Source: Halobacterium rubrum
GTDB taxonomy: Archaea > Halobacteriota > Halobacteria > Halobacteriales > Halobacteriaceae
Reading direction: 5' to 3'
DNA length: 64,000 nt
NCBI RefSeq assembly: GCF_021729015.1
Contig: NZ_JAJQQZ010000004.1
Coordinates: forward strand, 186,001 to 250,000
Shown here piece after piece: positions 1 to 8,209 of this stretch. The position numbers and the translations under genes are program-made. The number at the start of each line of letters is the position of its first letter. Position 1 is the stretch's first letter. A model generated the notes under the pieces. The model worked only from the letters and a program-made list of their open reading frames with translations. It did not search any database and was not told the origin of the DNA.

Positions 1-153
1 GCCGAATACCCCGACCGAACTGCAGATATCGTCGTAGATGTCGTTTCGAACTCGCCCCCAGTATCGGACGTCTTCAACAGTCCGGTCGAACAAGCGGAAT
101 CGGGATTCGAGATCGTTGAGTGTGGCGTGAATCTCTGGAATCGAGAATGTCAT
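1..153 (-). CDS. N-terminal 51 residues of an unrecognised protein, cut by the window edge
   Basis: An open frame runs from an ATG at 153 to the left edge without a stop. The visible residues are mixed hydrophilic, with FDRTVEDVRYWGRVRNDIYD near residues 22-41. That aromatic/Arg pattern reminds me of haloarchaeal surface-polysaccharide proteins, but I cannot name a family. It lies 68 bp downstream of neuB on the same strand, so it probably belongs to the same glycan operon. Base composition is AT-richer than the glmS/glmU block, like neuABC. Confidence 0.55.
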   Translation of the reverse strand, partial: MTFSIPEIHATLNDLESRFRLFDRTVEDVRYWGRVRNDIYDDICSSVGVFG

Positions 154-221
154 TTCAGCTCTATTCCTTTCCAGCAAATTCGTCCACTACGGAACCTCAT
201 ATGACCCTGCACTCGCATCAC

Positions 222-1244
222 CTACTCTGGCCTTAGATGGTCTTCTTTGACGACGCTGTTTGCTGGAAGGTCGACGTCTATGGCCTCGCCAATGACCTCG
301 TAGAAGCGGTCTGCACTAATTCCTGTTCCGGGGCGTTTAGTGGTGAGGTCGTCCTCAGTGAGCCTCTGACCAGCTTCCACATCTTCCGCAGTCACGATGC
401 TGTGTCGTGCCCACGCCTTGACGTCCGCTTCCTCGTCCGTGGTGAACTTCTCTCTCCCCGAAGTACTGTGCACTAGCTCTGCGTAGTCAGTCAGTGTATC
501 AATCTCTTCGGGTTCGATAGACACCTCTTGGTCCGGCCCTGGTAGCCGCCGGTCGATGGTGAAGTGCTTCTCTACGAAGTCGGCTCCGCGAGCCATCGCG
601 ATGACTGACGCTTCCACCCCCGTCGAGTGGTCAGAAAATCCCACGGGAACATCATACTTCGTCTTCATCTCTTCAATGGTGTCCAGTTGGAAGTCGGCTG
701 GATCAGTTGGGTACTCGGATACGCAGTAGAGAAGACCGAATTTAGCATCTCTTTCATTTAGGAAGTCGACTGTATCTGCGATAGTACCGTAGTCGCTCAT
801 CCCCGTAGAGACTAACAGGGGGACGCCTGCCTCCACTGCCCGGTCGAGCAGGGGGTAGTTCGTCAGCTCACCAGACCCGATCTTGATCGCGGAGACATCT
901 AGCTCCTCAAGCCAGTCGACAGCTTTTACCGAAAACGGGGTCGACAAATACTCTACGTCTTCGCGGTCACAGTGGTCCTTTAGCGCCCGGTGCTCGTCCT
1001 TCGAAAAGGAACAACCGGAGACCACCTCGTAGACCTCACCGGCGCCGATTTTCTCCATCTCCTCTGCAACCATCTCCTCGTTTGAAAGGTGGGTTTGGAA
1101 CTTTATTGCGTCCGCACCGGAGTTGGCAGCCACCTCAATGAACCGCTTCGCCAATTCGATATCGTCGCCGGCGTTGATTCCGACCTCCGCTATAACGAAC
1201 GGTACTTCGTCACTACCAATCTGAATCTTGTTCATAGTCGTCAT
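222..1244 (-). CDS. neuB: Nonulosonic acid synthase (N-acetylneuraminate/legionaminate synthase family)
   Basis: 340 aa. The family condenses phosphoenolpyruvate with ManNAc or 2,4-diacetamido-2,4,6-trideoxymannose to give a sialic- or legionaminic-type acid in the cytoplasm. The TIM barrel shows FVIAEVGIN (16-24), KIGSGELTNYP (121-131), STGMS (146-150), SEYPT (176-180), GFSDHSTG (202-209) and EKHFTID (225-231), which carry metal and PEP contacts. A C-terminal SAF (antifreeze-like) domain covers about 283-336. The usual NHNGD turn after GI reads NAGDD here. The start is set by a GAGGT Shine-Dalgarno inside the end of neuC, only 3 bp away, so the two are translationally linked. Which acid is made cannot be told from sequence alone. 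Confidence 0.9.
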   Translation of the reverse strand: MTTMNKIQIGSDEVPFVIAEVGINAGDDIELAKRFIEVAANSGADAIKFQTHLSNEEMVAEEMEKIGAGEVYEVVSGCSFSKDEHRALKDHCDREDVEYLSTPFSVKAVDWLEELDVSAIKIGSGELTNYPLLDRAVEAGVPLLVSTGMSDYGTIADTVDFLNERDAKFGLLYCVSEYPTDPADFQLDTIEEMKTKYDVPVGFSDHSTGVEASVIAMARGADFVEKHFTIDRRLPGPDQEVSIEPEEIDTLTDYAELVHSTSGREKFTTDEEADVKAWARHSIVTAEDVEAGQRLTEDDLTTKRPGTGISADRFYEVIGEAIDVDLPANSVVKEDHLRPE

Positions 1245-1247
1245 AAC

Positions 1248-2447
1248 TTACCTCGGCGAAGTATCTTTTACTTCCGGTTGAACCCCAGCTTGCTCGGGGC
1301 TCATTGGCTCTTTTCGTTCGAATGTGATCGAAGTTAGAATATCGATTACCCTGTCGGCTGCGCCTCCAGATCCGTAAATGAAGCTGGGGTCGTACTCACC
1401 GTGCTTGATTTGGGTTCTGAGCGCCTCTTCGATTGCCGACGTTTCGCACTCCACGTCCACCACGTTCGGACCGCGTTCTCTGTGCGATTGCCGATTACCC
1501 ACGTTCACTACAGGAGTTCCGAAGTACGAACATTCGCGAATCCCAACACTCGAGTTTCCGACAACACAAGCTGCGTTACTTACAAGTGTCAGGTAGTCTT
1601 TCGGCTCGAGATTGATAAAAAACCGCACTCCGTCTGGAGCCTTCTCCTCACGGTACTCGCGTATCGCCTTAGATACCTGATCTGTTCCGGCGTCCATATT
1701 CGGCCAGAACCAGAACACTTGCACGTCTAGTCTGTTTACTGCTTCAATCAACAATCGGGTCTTTTCGTAATTACTCTGGTACTCAGTCGGTAGCGGATGG
1801 TACTGCACAACAATGTATGGTTCATCTACATCAACCCGATCACCAACTCCGCCATATTCCTCTTGGGGGTCGTAGTGGTCAGACCGGTTCCGTTCAATCT
1901 CTGCCGCAATATCGATGGAGGGGCATCCAGTTCGATAAATCCTATCTTGATTTTCCCCGAGACTCTCCACAATTCTCTTGCTGCGCTCCGTCGACACAAA
2001 GTGATAATCCGACATCTTTGTCGTCGCGTGCCGGACTTTATCGTCGATCGAGCCAGTAATCTCACCACCCTCAAAGTGGCAGACGGGAACGTTCTGGTAA
2101 GAAGCTGCGAGGGTCGCCGCCATCGTCTCGAACCTGTCTCCAGTCAGAATCAACGCGTCAGTGTCGCATTCGTTGATAACGCTCGAATATTCGATTAATT
2201 CCAGACCGGTCGTTTTCGCTTGAGCAACGGGAGAGCCACCGTCGAGTAGATTCGTCAACTCGTGGTTGATCTCTAATCCGTCGCTCTTGAGAACGGGTCG
2301 AAGATCCCCGTAGTCATGCACAGTTGCTCCCCCGGATAACACGACTTCTAAATCGAGTTCGGTGGACTCCTGAATACCCAATAGAACGGTCTTGATTCGG
2401 GCGTATTGCGCCCTCGTGGTGAGAAAGGTGACTAGCTTTTCGGGCAT
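1248..2447 (-). CDS. neuC: UDP-N-acetylglucosamine 2-epimerase, hydrolysing (NeuC/LegG family)
   Basis: 399 aa, the usual length. The family releases UDP from UDP-GlcNAc (NeuC) or UDP-2,4-diacetamido-bacillosamine (LegG) with inversion at C2, giving the NeuB substrate. Visible motifs are TTRAQYARIK near residues 10-19, GDRFE (about 103-107), HFEGGEITGSIDD, TGCPSID, and the UDP-binding GNSSVGIRE with GTPVVNVG and RERGPN in the C-terminal half. It lies between neuA (60 bp upstream) and neuB (3 bp downstream). No LegB dehydratase, LegC aminotransferase or LegH acetyltransferase is present in the window, which mildly favours a simple UDP-GlcNAc substrate, but the operon continues off the left edge. 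Confidence 0.88.
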   Translation of the reverse strand: MPEKLVTFLTTRAQYARIKTVLLGIQESTELDLEVVLSGGATVHDYGDLRPVLKSDGLEINHELTNLLDGGSPVAQAKTTGLELIEYSSVINECDTDALILTGDRFETMAATLAASYQNVPVCHFEGGEITGSIDDKVRHATTKMSDYHFVSTERSKRIVESLGENQDRIYRTGCPSIDIAAEIERNRSDHYDPQEEYGGVGDRVDVDEPYIVVQYHPLPTEYQSNYEKTRLLIEAVNRLDVQVFWFWPNMDAGTDQVSKAIREYREEKAPDGVRFFINLEPKDYLTLVSNAACVVGNSSVGIRECSYFGTPVVNVGNRQSHRERGPNVVDVECETSAIEEALRTQIKHGEYDPSFIYGSGGAADRVIDILTSITFERKEPMSPEQAGVQPEVKDTSPR

Positions 2448-2507
2448 GTCTTACCGGTCTGCGCTTGGGTTCATATACCTGTTGTCAGCCACGCTTGATC
2501 ACCCAAA

Positions 2508-3221
2508 CTATAGACCTCTCTGCCGTGTCATGAACGCGTCAACTAACTCTAGTTCCCACTCCTCGTCGATTTGTAGTGACCGGCTCGGTGGCATTTTGTA
2601 CGCCTCTGTTTTACCGCTGTAGAACGTCTCACGCTTCCTCCAGAAGTCCACTGTGGACGCAAAGATTGCGCCGTTCGGGTACAGGAGATCGTTGAGGTCT
2701 TGTTCACGTACATACGAGTCTGAGAACAGCAGTTCCGGGGCAAACCGTTCCTCGAGATACCCGGCTTCGTTGCTTTGAACGGCATACTGGGGCGGTTCTG
2801 TAAAATCACTCACGCTCAACAGCGTATGGGCATCTGACTGGTGGAGTTTGTGCATCGAGTCGTCAATGTCGGCTGCCGACCTCAGTGGCGATGTTGGCTG
2901 TAACAGACAAACCGTTTCGAACTCTTCTCCGTGGTCTTTGAGCCAGTTCAGCGCGTGTGTGACTACTGCCGCGCTTGATGCCGTATCTGTTGCAAGTTCT
3001 GCTGGGCGGATGAACGGAGTGTCACCCCCATATTCCCGAGCTACACTTGCTATTTCTTCGTCATCAGTAGAAACGACAGTCCGTGTAAGGGTCTCTGACT
3101 TTTGGGCTTGTTCGATGGTGTGGGCGATGAGAGGTTCCCCTCCGACTTCCCGGATATTCTTCCGCTCTACCCGACTCGACCCTCCTCTCGCAGGAATCAA
3201 GCCCAGAATGTCAGCGTCCAT
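2508..3221 (-). CDS. neuA: CMP-nonulosonate cytidylyltransferase (acylneuraminate cytidylyltransferase)
   Basis: 237 aa from the ATG at 3221. A longer frame to 3269 adds 16 residues before the Rossmann start MDADILGLIPARGGS and is unlikely. The enzyme activates the acid with CTP to CMP-sugar. The nucleotide-binding IPARGGSSRVERKNI (about 9-23), LLQPTSPLR (about 103-111), PNGAIF and the C-terminal QIDEEWELELVDAF are classic for NeuA/LegF. It stands 60 bp after glmS and heads the neuA-neuC-neuB group. AT-richer than glmS upstream, suggesting the neu genes were joined to the amino-sugar block. Confidence 0.9.
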   Translation of the reverse strand: MDADILGLIPARGGSSRVERKNIREVGGEPLIAHTIEQAQKSETLTRTVVSTDDEEIASVAREYGGDTPFIRPAELATDTASSAAVVTHALNWLKDHGEEFETVCLLQPTSPLRSAADIDDSMHKLHQSDAHTLLSVSDFTEPPQYAVQSNEAGYLEERFAPELLFSDSYVREQDLNDLLYPNGAIFASTVDFWRKRETFYSGKTEAYKMPPSRSLQIDEEWELELVDAFMTRQRGL

Positions 3222-3281
3222 TGTTACCAGATTAGGCTGTACCCGACAATAGCAGTTCGGATTTACCACGGCGTTCTGACT

Positions 3282-5084
3282 TTACTCTACCGTGACGCTC
3301 TTCGCCAGATTCCGCGGCTTGTCGATGTTCCGTTCTAGAGCGTCCGCGACGTGGTACGCGAACAGCTGGAGGTAGACGTTCGCCACCAGCGGTTCCAACT
3401 CGCCCAGTTCCGGCACGTCGAAGCCGACGTCGAGGTAGGACTCGGCGTCGTCGAGTGAGGAGACGCCGACCACTGGCGCCCCCCGAGACTGGACCTCCTT
3501 GACGTTGTTGAGCGTCTCGCGCGGGTTCGCGCCGTCGGTGAGCGTAGCGAGAACCGGCGTGTCTTCCGTGACGAGCGCGAGTGTGCCGTGCTTCAGCTCG
3601 CCGCCAGCGAATCCCTCGGCGTGCGCGTAGCTGATCTCCTTGAGTTTGAGCGCGCCCTCCAAGGAGACCGGCATGCCGAGACGGCGACCGATGAAGAAGA
3701 ACGCGTCGCTGTCGGCCAACTCGTTCGCCGTCTCGCGGACGCGGTCGGCGTCGTCGAGGGCCTGCTGAATCGCTCCCGGCAGCCCCCGAACGTTCCGAAG
3801 GAGGGTGCTGGCTCGGTCTCCTGCGAGTGCTTCCCGCTCCCGTCCGATGGCGACGGTCAGCATCGAGAGCGTCGTGACCTGCGCGGCGAACGTCTTCGTC
3901 GCCGCGACGCCGATTTCGGGACCGGCACGGATGTAGACGACGTCGTTCGCTTCGCGTGCAGCCGTGCTGCCGACCGTGTTCGTCACGGCGACCGTGCGGG
4001 CGCCGGCGGCGTCGGCTTTCCGCATTGCACGCAGCGTGTCGGCAGTCTCGCCGCTCTGGGTCACTGCAACAACGAGTGTCCGCCACGGGTCTCGGCCGCC
4101 CGTGAACTCGTATTCGCTTCCGACCTCGACGGAGCACCGGACGTCGGCGTGCTCCTCGAGCAGTCGTTTGGCGTAGAGGCCCGCGTGATACGACGTCCCG
4201 CAGGCGACGATCTGGATCTCTTCGAGGCTTTTCAGGTAGTTCGAGGGGAGGTCAAGGTCGAGGTCCACGGTCCCGCTCGCGACGTCCAACCGTCCGGATA
4301 TCGTCTGCCGGAGCGCCTGCGGTTGCTCGTGAATCTCCTTCAGCATGTAGTGGTCGTAGCCAGCCTTCTCGGCGCTGTCAGCCTCCCAATCGACTGTCTG
4401 CGCCTCCCGGGTCACGCTGTCGCCATCCTGGCGGACGACGACGCTGTCGCCTGTCACTGCGGCGACGTCGCCGTCCTCGAGGAAGACCACGTCTTGGGTG
4501 TGTTCGAGGAACGCCGTAACGTCGCTGGCCACGAAGTTTGCAGCGTCCGATTCACCCACAACAAGCGGACTATCGCGTCGAGCGACCACGAGACCGTCGT
4601 ACCCGACGGCGGTGACCGCGAGGGCGAAACTTCCTTCAAGTCGGTCCACGACATCCTCGACGGCCGCAAGCAGGTCTTCGCCGTCGTAGCGCTCTTCGAG
4701 CAGGTGTGGCACGACTTCCGTGTCGGTCTCACTCCGGAACTCGTGACCGTCCTCCGCGAGCGAGGTTTTCAGTTCATCGTAGTTGTCGATGATGCCGTTG
4801 TGAACGACGGCGATGTCACCCGAGCAGTCCGTATGTGGATGGGCGTTTTCGTCAGTCGGCCGCCCGTGCGTGCTCCAACGCGTGTGTCCGACGCCAATCG
4901 AGGCGTCGTGGCGGTCGGGGAGGGTCAGACCGTCGATTTCGCCCGAACTCTTGAACACGTCAACGTCGCCGTCGAGAAGCGCTACGCCCGCAGAGTCGTA
5001 CCCGCGGTATTCGAGGTTCTTCAGACCGCTCGCAACCACCGGCAAGGCATCCTCGTCGCCCGCGTATCCGACAATTCCACACAT
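3282..5084 (-). CDS. glmS: Glutamine--fructose-6-phosphate aminotransferase (isomerizing)
   Basis: 600 aa, full length for the family. It makes glucosamine-6-phosphate from fructose-6-phosphate and glutamine. Met1 is followed by the nucleophile Cys2 (MCGIVGYAGDEDALPV). The N-terminal class II glutamine amidotransferase domain (about 1-220) has HTRWSTHG and HNGIIDNY. Two SIS domains follow, with GTSYHAGLYAKRLLE and SQSGETADTLRAM in the first and GRRLGMPVSLEGALKLKEIS in the second. The tail NLAKSVTVE is the conserved sugar-isomerase C-loop. It is 2 bp from the GlmU-like gene upstream, so it is co-transcribed with the nucleotidyltransferases and feeds amino sugar to the neu genes. In legionaminate pathways a GlmS paralogue (PtmF) serves a GDP route, so a dedicated role is possible. 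Confidence 0.95.
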   Translation of the reverse strand: MCGIVGYAGDEDALPVVASGLKNLEYRGYDSAGVALLDGDVDVFKSSGEIDGLTLPDRHDASIGVGHTRWSTHGRPTDENAHPHTDCSGDIAVVHNGIIDNYDELKTSLAEDGHEFRSETDTEVVPHLLEERYDGEDLLAAVEDVVDRLEGSFALAVTAVGYDGLVVARRDSPLVVGESDAANFVASDVTAFLEHTQDVVFLEDGDVAAVTGDSVVVRQDGDSVTREAQTVDWEADSAEKAGYDHYMLKEIHEQPQALRQTISGRLDVASGTVDLDLDLPSNYLKSLEEIQIVACGTSYHAGLYAKRLLEEHADVRCSVEVGSEYEFTGGRDPWRTLVVAVTQSGETADTLRAMRKADAAGARTVAVTNTVGSTAAREANDVVYIRAGPEIGVAATKTFAAQVTTLSMLTVAIGREREALAGDRASTLLRNVRGLPGAIQQALDDADRVRETANELADSDAFFFIGRRLGMPVSLEGALKLKEISYAHAEGFAGGELKHGTLALVTEDTPVLATLTDGANPRETLNNVKEVQSRGAPVVGVSSLDDAESYLDVGFDVPELGELEPLVANVYLQLFAYHVADALERNIDKPRNLAKSVTVE

Positions 5085-5086
5085 CG

Positions 5087-6235
5087 TTATCCCCTCCGCA
5101 CCTCTGCACCAGACGGTACTCTGTCGCTTACGGCGACGCCGGAGGCGATTCTCGCGTGATTTCCGACAACCGTCCCCGGGTCCAGAACGACACCACCGCC
5201 GAGCACGGCGTTGTCGCCGACGACGCCGCCGAGCCGAACGTCCCTGTGGACCTCGTCCTCGACGACGATGCGCGCGTCGCCCCCGACGACAGTCGAGTTC
5301 GGGCCGACAGTCGCGTTCTCGCCGACGATGCAGTCTCTGACGACGGCCCCCGCCTCGATGGTCGCATCGGGGAGAACGACCGCGTTCGAGACGACGGCGT
5401 TCGGGCCGACCGAGACGTTGTCGCCCAGCGCTACCCTGGGCTGGATTGTTGCGCTCTCCGCTACGTGCGCCGATTCTGCGGCGACGGCGGCGTCCGGAAC
5501 CCCTTCGCCTGCTGCACGCTCGTCCACTTGCGACACGACTGCCGCGTTCACAGACAGGAGGTCCCAGAGGTACGAGATGTCGAGCCAGTAATCACTGTAG
5601 CGAACGGCTGCGACACCCCCCTCACGCGCCATCGCGTCGAGCGTTGTGGTCAACTCGAGCTCGCTGGACGAGGACGTATCCGTCTCCCGAATCGCGTCGA
5701 AAATACCCTGCTCGAGCCCGTAAACGCCGGCGTTGATTACGTCGGAACGCGACTCGTCGACTCCTGGCTTCTCGTAGATCGCGTGGACCAGCTCGCCGTC
5801 CAGTTCCACGACGCCGTAGTTCCGCGCGTTGTCCACTCGCGTGACGCTCACGACGGGGGACTCGCCGTCCCAGACGCGGTCGACGACTGCGGACACGAGC
5901 GAGTCGTCGATGACTCGGTCGCCGTTCAGCACGACGAAGGGCTCCGAGACGAAGTTCTCGGCCTGGAGGACGGCGTGTCCGGTCCCGAGCTGGGTGTCCT
6001 GAACGGCGTACTCGATGTCGACACCCCAGTCGTCGCCGTCCCCAAAGTACGTCTGGATGCGGTCGCGCTCGTAGCCGACCACGAAGACGACCTCTTGGAT
6101 TCCCGCGTCCGCGACGGCCTCGAGGACGTGTTCGAGTACCGGTCGATTCCCGACCGGGAGCATCGGCTTCGGCCTGCGTTCGGTCAACGGACGGAGTCGA
6201 TTCCCCTCCCCGGCTGCGAGTATCACTGCCTTCAT
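5087..6235 (-). CDS. Bifunctional sugar-1-phosphate nucleotidylyltransferase/acetyltransferase (archaeal GlmU-like), copy 2
   Basis: 382 aa from the ATG at 6235, which overlaps the previous stop as ATGA. A longer upstream frame is only Arg-rich shadow sequence. The N-terminal Rossmann domain (1-230) has the signature LAAGEGNRLRPLT with PKPMLPVGNRP, VLNGDRVIDD and INAGVYGLE. Residues about 255-380 form a left-handed beta-helix of imperfect hexapeptides. The family makes UDP-GlcNAc from GlcN-1-P, acetyl-CoA and UTP. The helix lacks the longer acetyltransferase tail seen in copy 1 (no GRRKLGVVCGDD-type end), so it may be only a uridylyl/thymidylyl transferase. Confidence 0.82.
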   Translation of the reverse strand: MKAVILAAGEGNRLRPLTERRPKPMLPVGNRPVLEHVLEAVADAGIQEVVFVVGYERDRIQTYFGDGDDWGVDIEYAVQDTQLGTGHAVLQAENFVSEPFVVLNGDRVIDDSLVSAVVDRVWDGESPVVSVTRVDNARNYGVVELDGELVHAIYEKPGVDESRSDVINAGVYGLEQGIFDAIRETDTSSSSELELTTTLDAMAREGGVAAVRYSDYWLDISYLWDLLSVNAAVVSQVDERAAGEGVPDAAVAAESAHVAESATIQPRVALGDNVSVGPNAVVSNAVVLPDATIEAGAVVRDCIVGENATVGPNSTVVGGDARIVVEDEVHRDVRLGGVVGDNAVLGGGVVLDPGTVVGNHARIASGVAVSDRVPSGAEVRRG

Positions 6236-7428
6236 TCGTTGTCGTTCTCCATGACTGTCTCTCCTGGCGCCGTCGTCGCACCACCTGCGAGTTTCACGCC
6301 TGCGTTCAGACTCGTGTTGATGCCTGTCTTCACATCGTCGCCACACACCACGCCGAGCTTCCGCCGGCCGGTGTCGACTGACCCGCCTTTGACGCGCATC
6401 GTGACGTTCGCGTCGTCGTGCCGGAGGTTTGCCACCTTCGTGCCGGCACCGAAGTTCACATCCGACCCGAGCACGCTGTCGCCTACGTACGAGAGGTGGC
6501 CGACAGTCGCCCCTGGGAACAGGACCGAGTTCTTCACCTCCACCGCGTTCCCGACGCGACTGTCCTCCCCTATCACTGTCGTCCCACGCACGAAGGCGTT
6601 CGGGCCGACATCGGCGCCGGCCTTGACGACTACCGGCCCCTCGATGTACGTCCCGTCTCGAATCCGGGCGCCCTCCTCGACGACAACTGGGCCGTTCAGG
6701 GTCACTCGGTCCTCCACCGTGCCGTCGACCGCCCTATCAAGTCCCGAGAACAAGCGTTCAGTTGCTTCGATGACTTCCCAGGGGCGACCCACGTCGAGCC
6801 ACGTCCCGTCGTGTTCCACGACGGACACAGTCTCTCCCCACTCCAGAAGCGTCGTGACCGCGTCGGTGACCTCGTACTCGCCGCGCTCACTCTCGTCCAC
6901 GGCGTCTATACCCTCGAAGATTGTCGGCTCGAAGGCGTACAGCCCGAGATTCGCGAGCGAGCTCGGCGGGTCGTCGGGTTTCTCGACAAGCCCTGACAGC
7001 TCGCCCTTGTCGACGGAGACAACACCGTAGTTCGAGGGATTCTCGACCGGCATCGTCGCCACCGCGTGACCACTCGACGCTGCGAGCGACGAGACGAGCG
7101 AGTCGTCGACGACGACGTCTCCGTTCAACACGAGGAACTGCTCGTCTATCACCTCCTCAACACAGGCTATCGCGTGCGCGGTCCCGCGCTGTTCGCGCTG
7201 CTCGACGTACGATATCGGGATGCCGGAGAACTCCTGGCCGATGTGTGACTGCACGTCCTCTGCCTCGTAGCCGACGACGAGTACGAACTCGTCGACTACG
7301 CCGCTGCTCGCTGCCATGACGTGCTCCACGAGTGGTCGGCCAGCTACCGGGACGAGCGGCTTCGGTCGCGTCTCCGTCAACGGTCGGAGTCGCGTCCCTT
7401 CACCGGCCGCGAGAACGACCGCCTTCAC
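6232..7428 (-). CDS. glmU: Bifunctional sugar-1-phosphate nucleotidylyltransferase/acetyltransferase (GlmU-like), copy 1
   Basis: 398 aa. Nucleotidyltransferase domain: LAAGEGTRLRPLT (7-19), RPKPLVPVAGRP, VLNGDVVVDD, ENPSNYGVV, LVEKPDDPPS and WLDVGRPW. The beta-helix runs from about 240, ending with VGHLSYVGDSVLGSDVNFGA, a conserved KVANLRHDD segment and GRRKLGVVCGDDVKTGINT, typical of archaeal GlmU acetyltransferase domains. It overlaps aglF upstream and copy 2 downstream, both by ATGA, so the three are translationally coupled. The expected product is UDP-GlcNAc for N-glycans and the NeuC reaction. Two tandem paralogues suggest one has moved to another sugar. Confidence 0.85.
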   Translation of the reverse strand: MKAVVLAAGEGTRLRPLTETRPKPLVPVAGRPLVEHVMAASSGVVDEFVLVVGYEAEDVQSHIGQEFSGIPISYVEQREQRGTAHAIACVEEVIDEQFLVLNGDVVVDDSLVSSLAASSGHAVATMPVENPSNYGVVSVDKGELSGLVEKPDDPPSSLANLGLYAFEPTIFEGIDAVDESERGEYEVTDAVTTLLEWGETVSVVEHDGTWLDVGRPWEVIEATERLFSGLDRAVDGTVEDRVTLNGPVVVEEGARIRDGTYIEGPVVVKAGADVGPNAFVRGTTVIGEDSRVGNAVEVKNSVLFPGATVGHLSYVGDSVLGSDVNFGAGTKVANLRHDDANVTMRVKGGSVDTGRRKLGVVCGDDVKTGINTSLNAGVKLAGGATTAPGETVMENDNE

Positions 7429-8144
7429 GCCTCGGCCTCCTGCAACCGCTGCTCCGCCTCGTCCCTGTCCTCGGGGTAGCCGACGTCGATCCGCCAGCCG
7501 TCCATCGGAATCGCGTCTATTGTCCGTCCGCTCTTGATGAGCAGGTCGACCGCGTCGGAGAGTTCGTACTCGTCTCGGTTAGACGGCTGGACAAGCTTGC
7601 ACGCGTGGAAAATTGCTGGCGAAAACGTGTAGAACCCAGTCATCACAAGGTTGCTCGGCGGATCGTCGGGCTTCTCGACGACCTCTTCAATCTCGCCGTA
7701 ATCGTTCGTGTCACAGACGCCGTACCGGCTCGCCTCCTCCCAGTCGACTTCTTCTACCAGGAATGCTGCGTCCGCCCGGTCTTCCAGCTGGCGACTCACG
7801 ACGTCCTCGAGGTTCGCCTGGAAGATGTTGTCCCCGAGCATCAGCATGAAGTCGTCGTCGACGTGCTCCTCGGCCTTGAGGAGGGCGTGGGCCAGTCCCT
7901 TCTGCTCGCGCTGGTGAGCGTACGTGATGGGGACGCCCTCGAACTCGTCGCCGTAGTGGCTGATGATGTTCTGCTTTCGATAGCCGACAATCACGACGAG
8001 CTTGTCGGCGCCGAGTTCAACGAGCTGCTCGAAGCAGTGAGTGAGGATGGGTTTTCCTGCGACTTCTACCATCCCTTTTGGTTTCTCCTCGGTAAGGGGG
8101 CGGAGTCGGGTGCCTTCTCCAGCAGCGAGGATAACTGCTTGCAT
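7425..8144 (-). CDS. aglF: Glucose-1-phosphate uridylyltransferase, AglF type
   Basis: 239 aa from the ATG at 8144, which has a GAGGAG Shine-Dalgarno 4 bp upstream and the family N-terminus MQAVILAAGEGTRLRPLT. The extra 15 residues of the longer frame sit over the promoter. Single nucleotidyltransferase domain: EEKPKGMVEVAGKPI, LMLGDNIF, VEKPDDPPSN and WRIDVGYPEDRDEA. In Haloferax AglF makes UDP-glucose for the S-layer N-glycan, and AglM (also here at 12.7 kb) oxidises it to UDP-glucuronate. The gene heads the ATGA-coupled series leading to glmS. Confidence 0.85.
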   Translation of the reverse strand: MQAVILAAGEGTRLRPLTEEKPKGMVEVAGKPILTHCFEQLVELGADKLVVIVGYRKQNIISHYGDEFEGVPITYAHQREQKGLAHALLKAEEHVDDDFMLMLGDNIFQANLEDVVSRQLEDRADAAFLVEEVDWEEASRYGVCDTNDYGEIEEVVEKPDDPPSNLVMTGFYTFSPAIFHACKLVQPSNRDEYELSDAVDLLIKSGRTIDAIPMDGWRIDVGYPEDRDEAEQRLQEAEA

Positions 8145-8167
8145 AGCTCCTCTTTGATACCGCGTCT

Positions 8168-8178
8168 TTAAATATATT
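8168..8178 (-). promoter_or_regulatory. Candidate TATA box for the aglF operon
   Basis: The AT-rich stretch read on the plus strand as tttaaatatat stands about 25-35 bp upstream of the aglF ATG in otherwise GC-rich DNA. It lies in the 65-bp gap after the flippase stop, so the aglF-glmU-glmS-neu genes can be transcribed separately from the flippase. Confidence 0.5.
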
Positions 8179-8209
8179 TCAACCCACAACTTTATTTCAC
8201 AGATATAAA

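Noticed and set aside
5156-7030. 624-codon plus-strand frame over the two GlmU-like genes
   Set aside because: Antisense shadow of two genes with clear nucleotidyltransferase and hexapeptide motifs.
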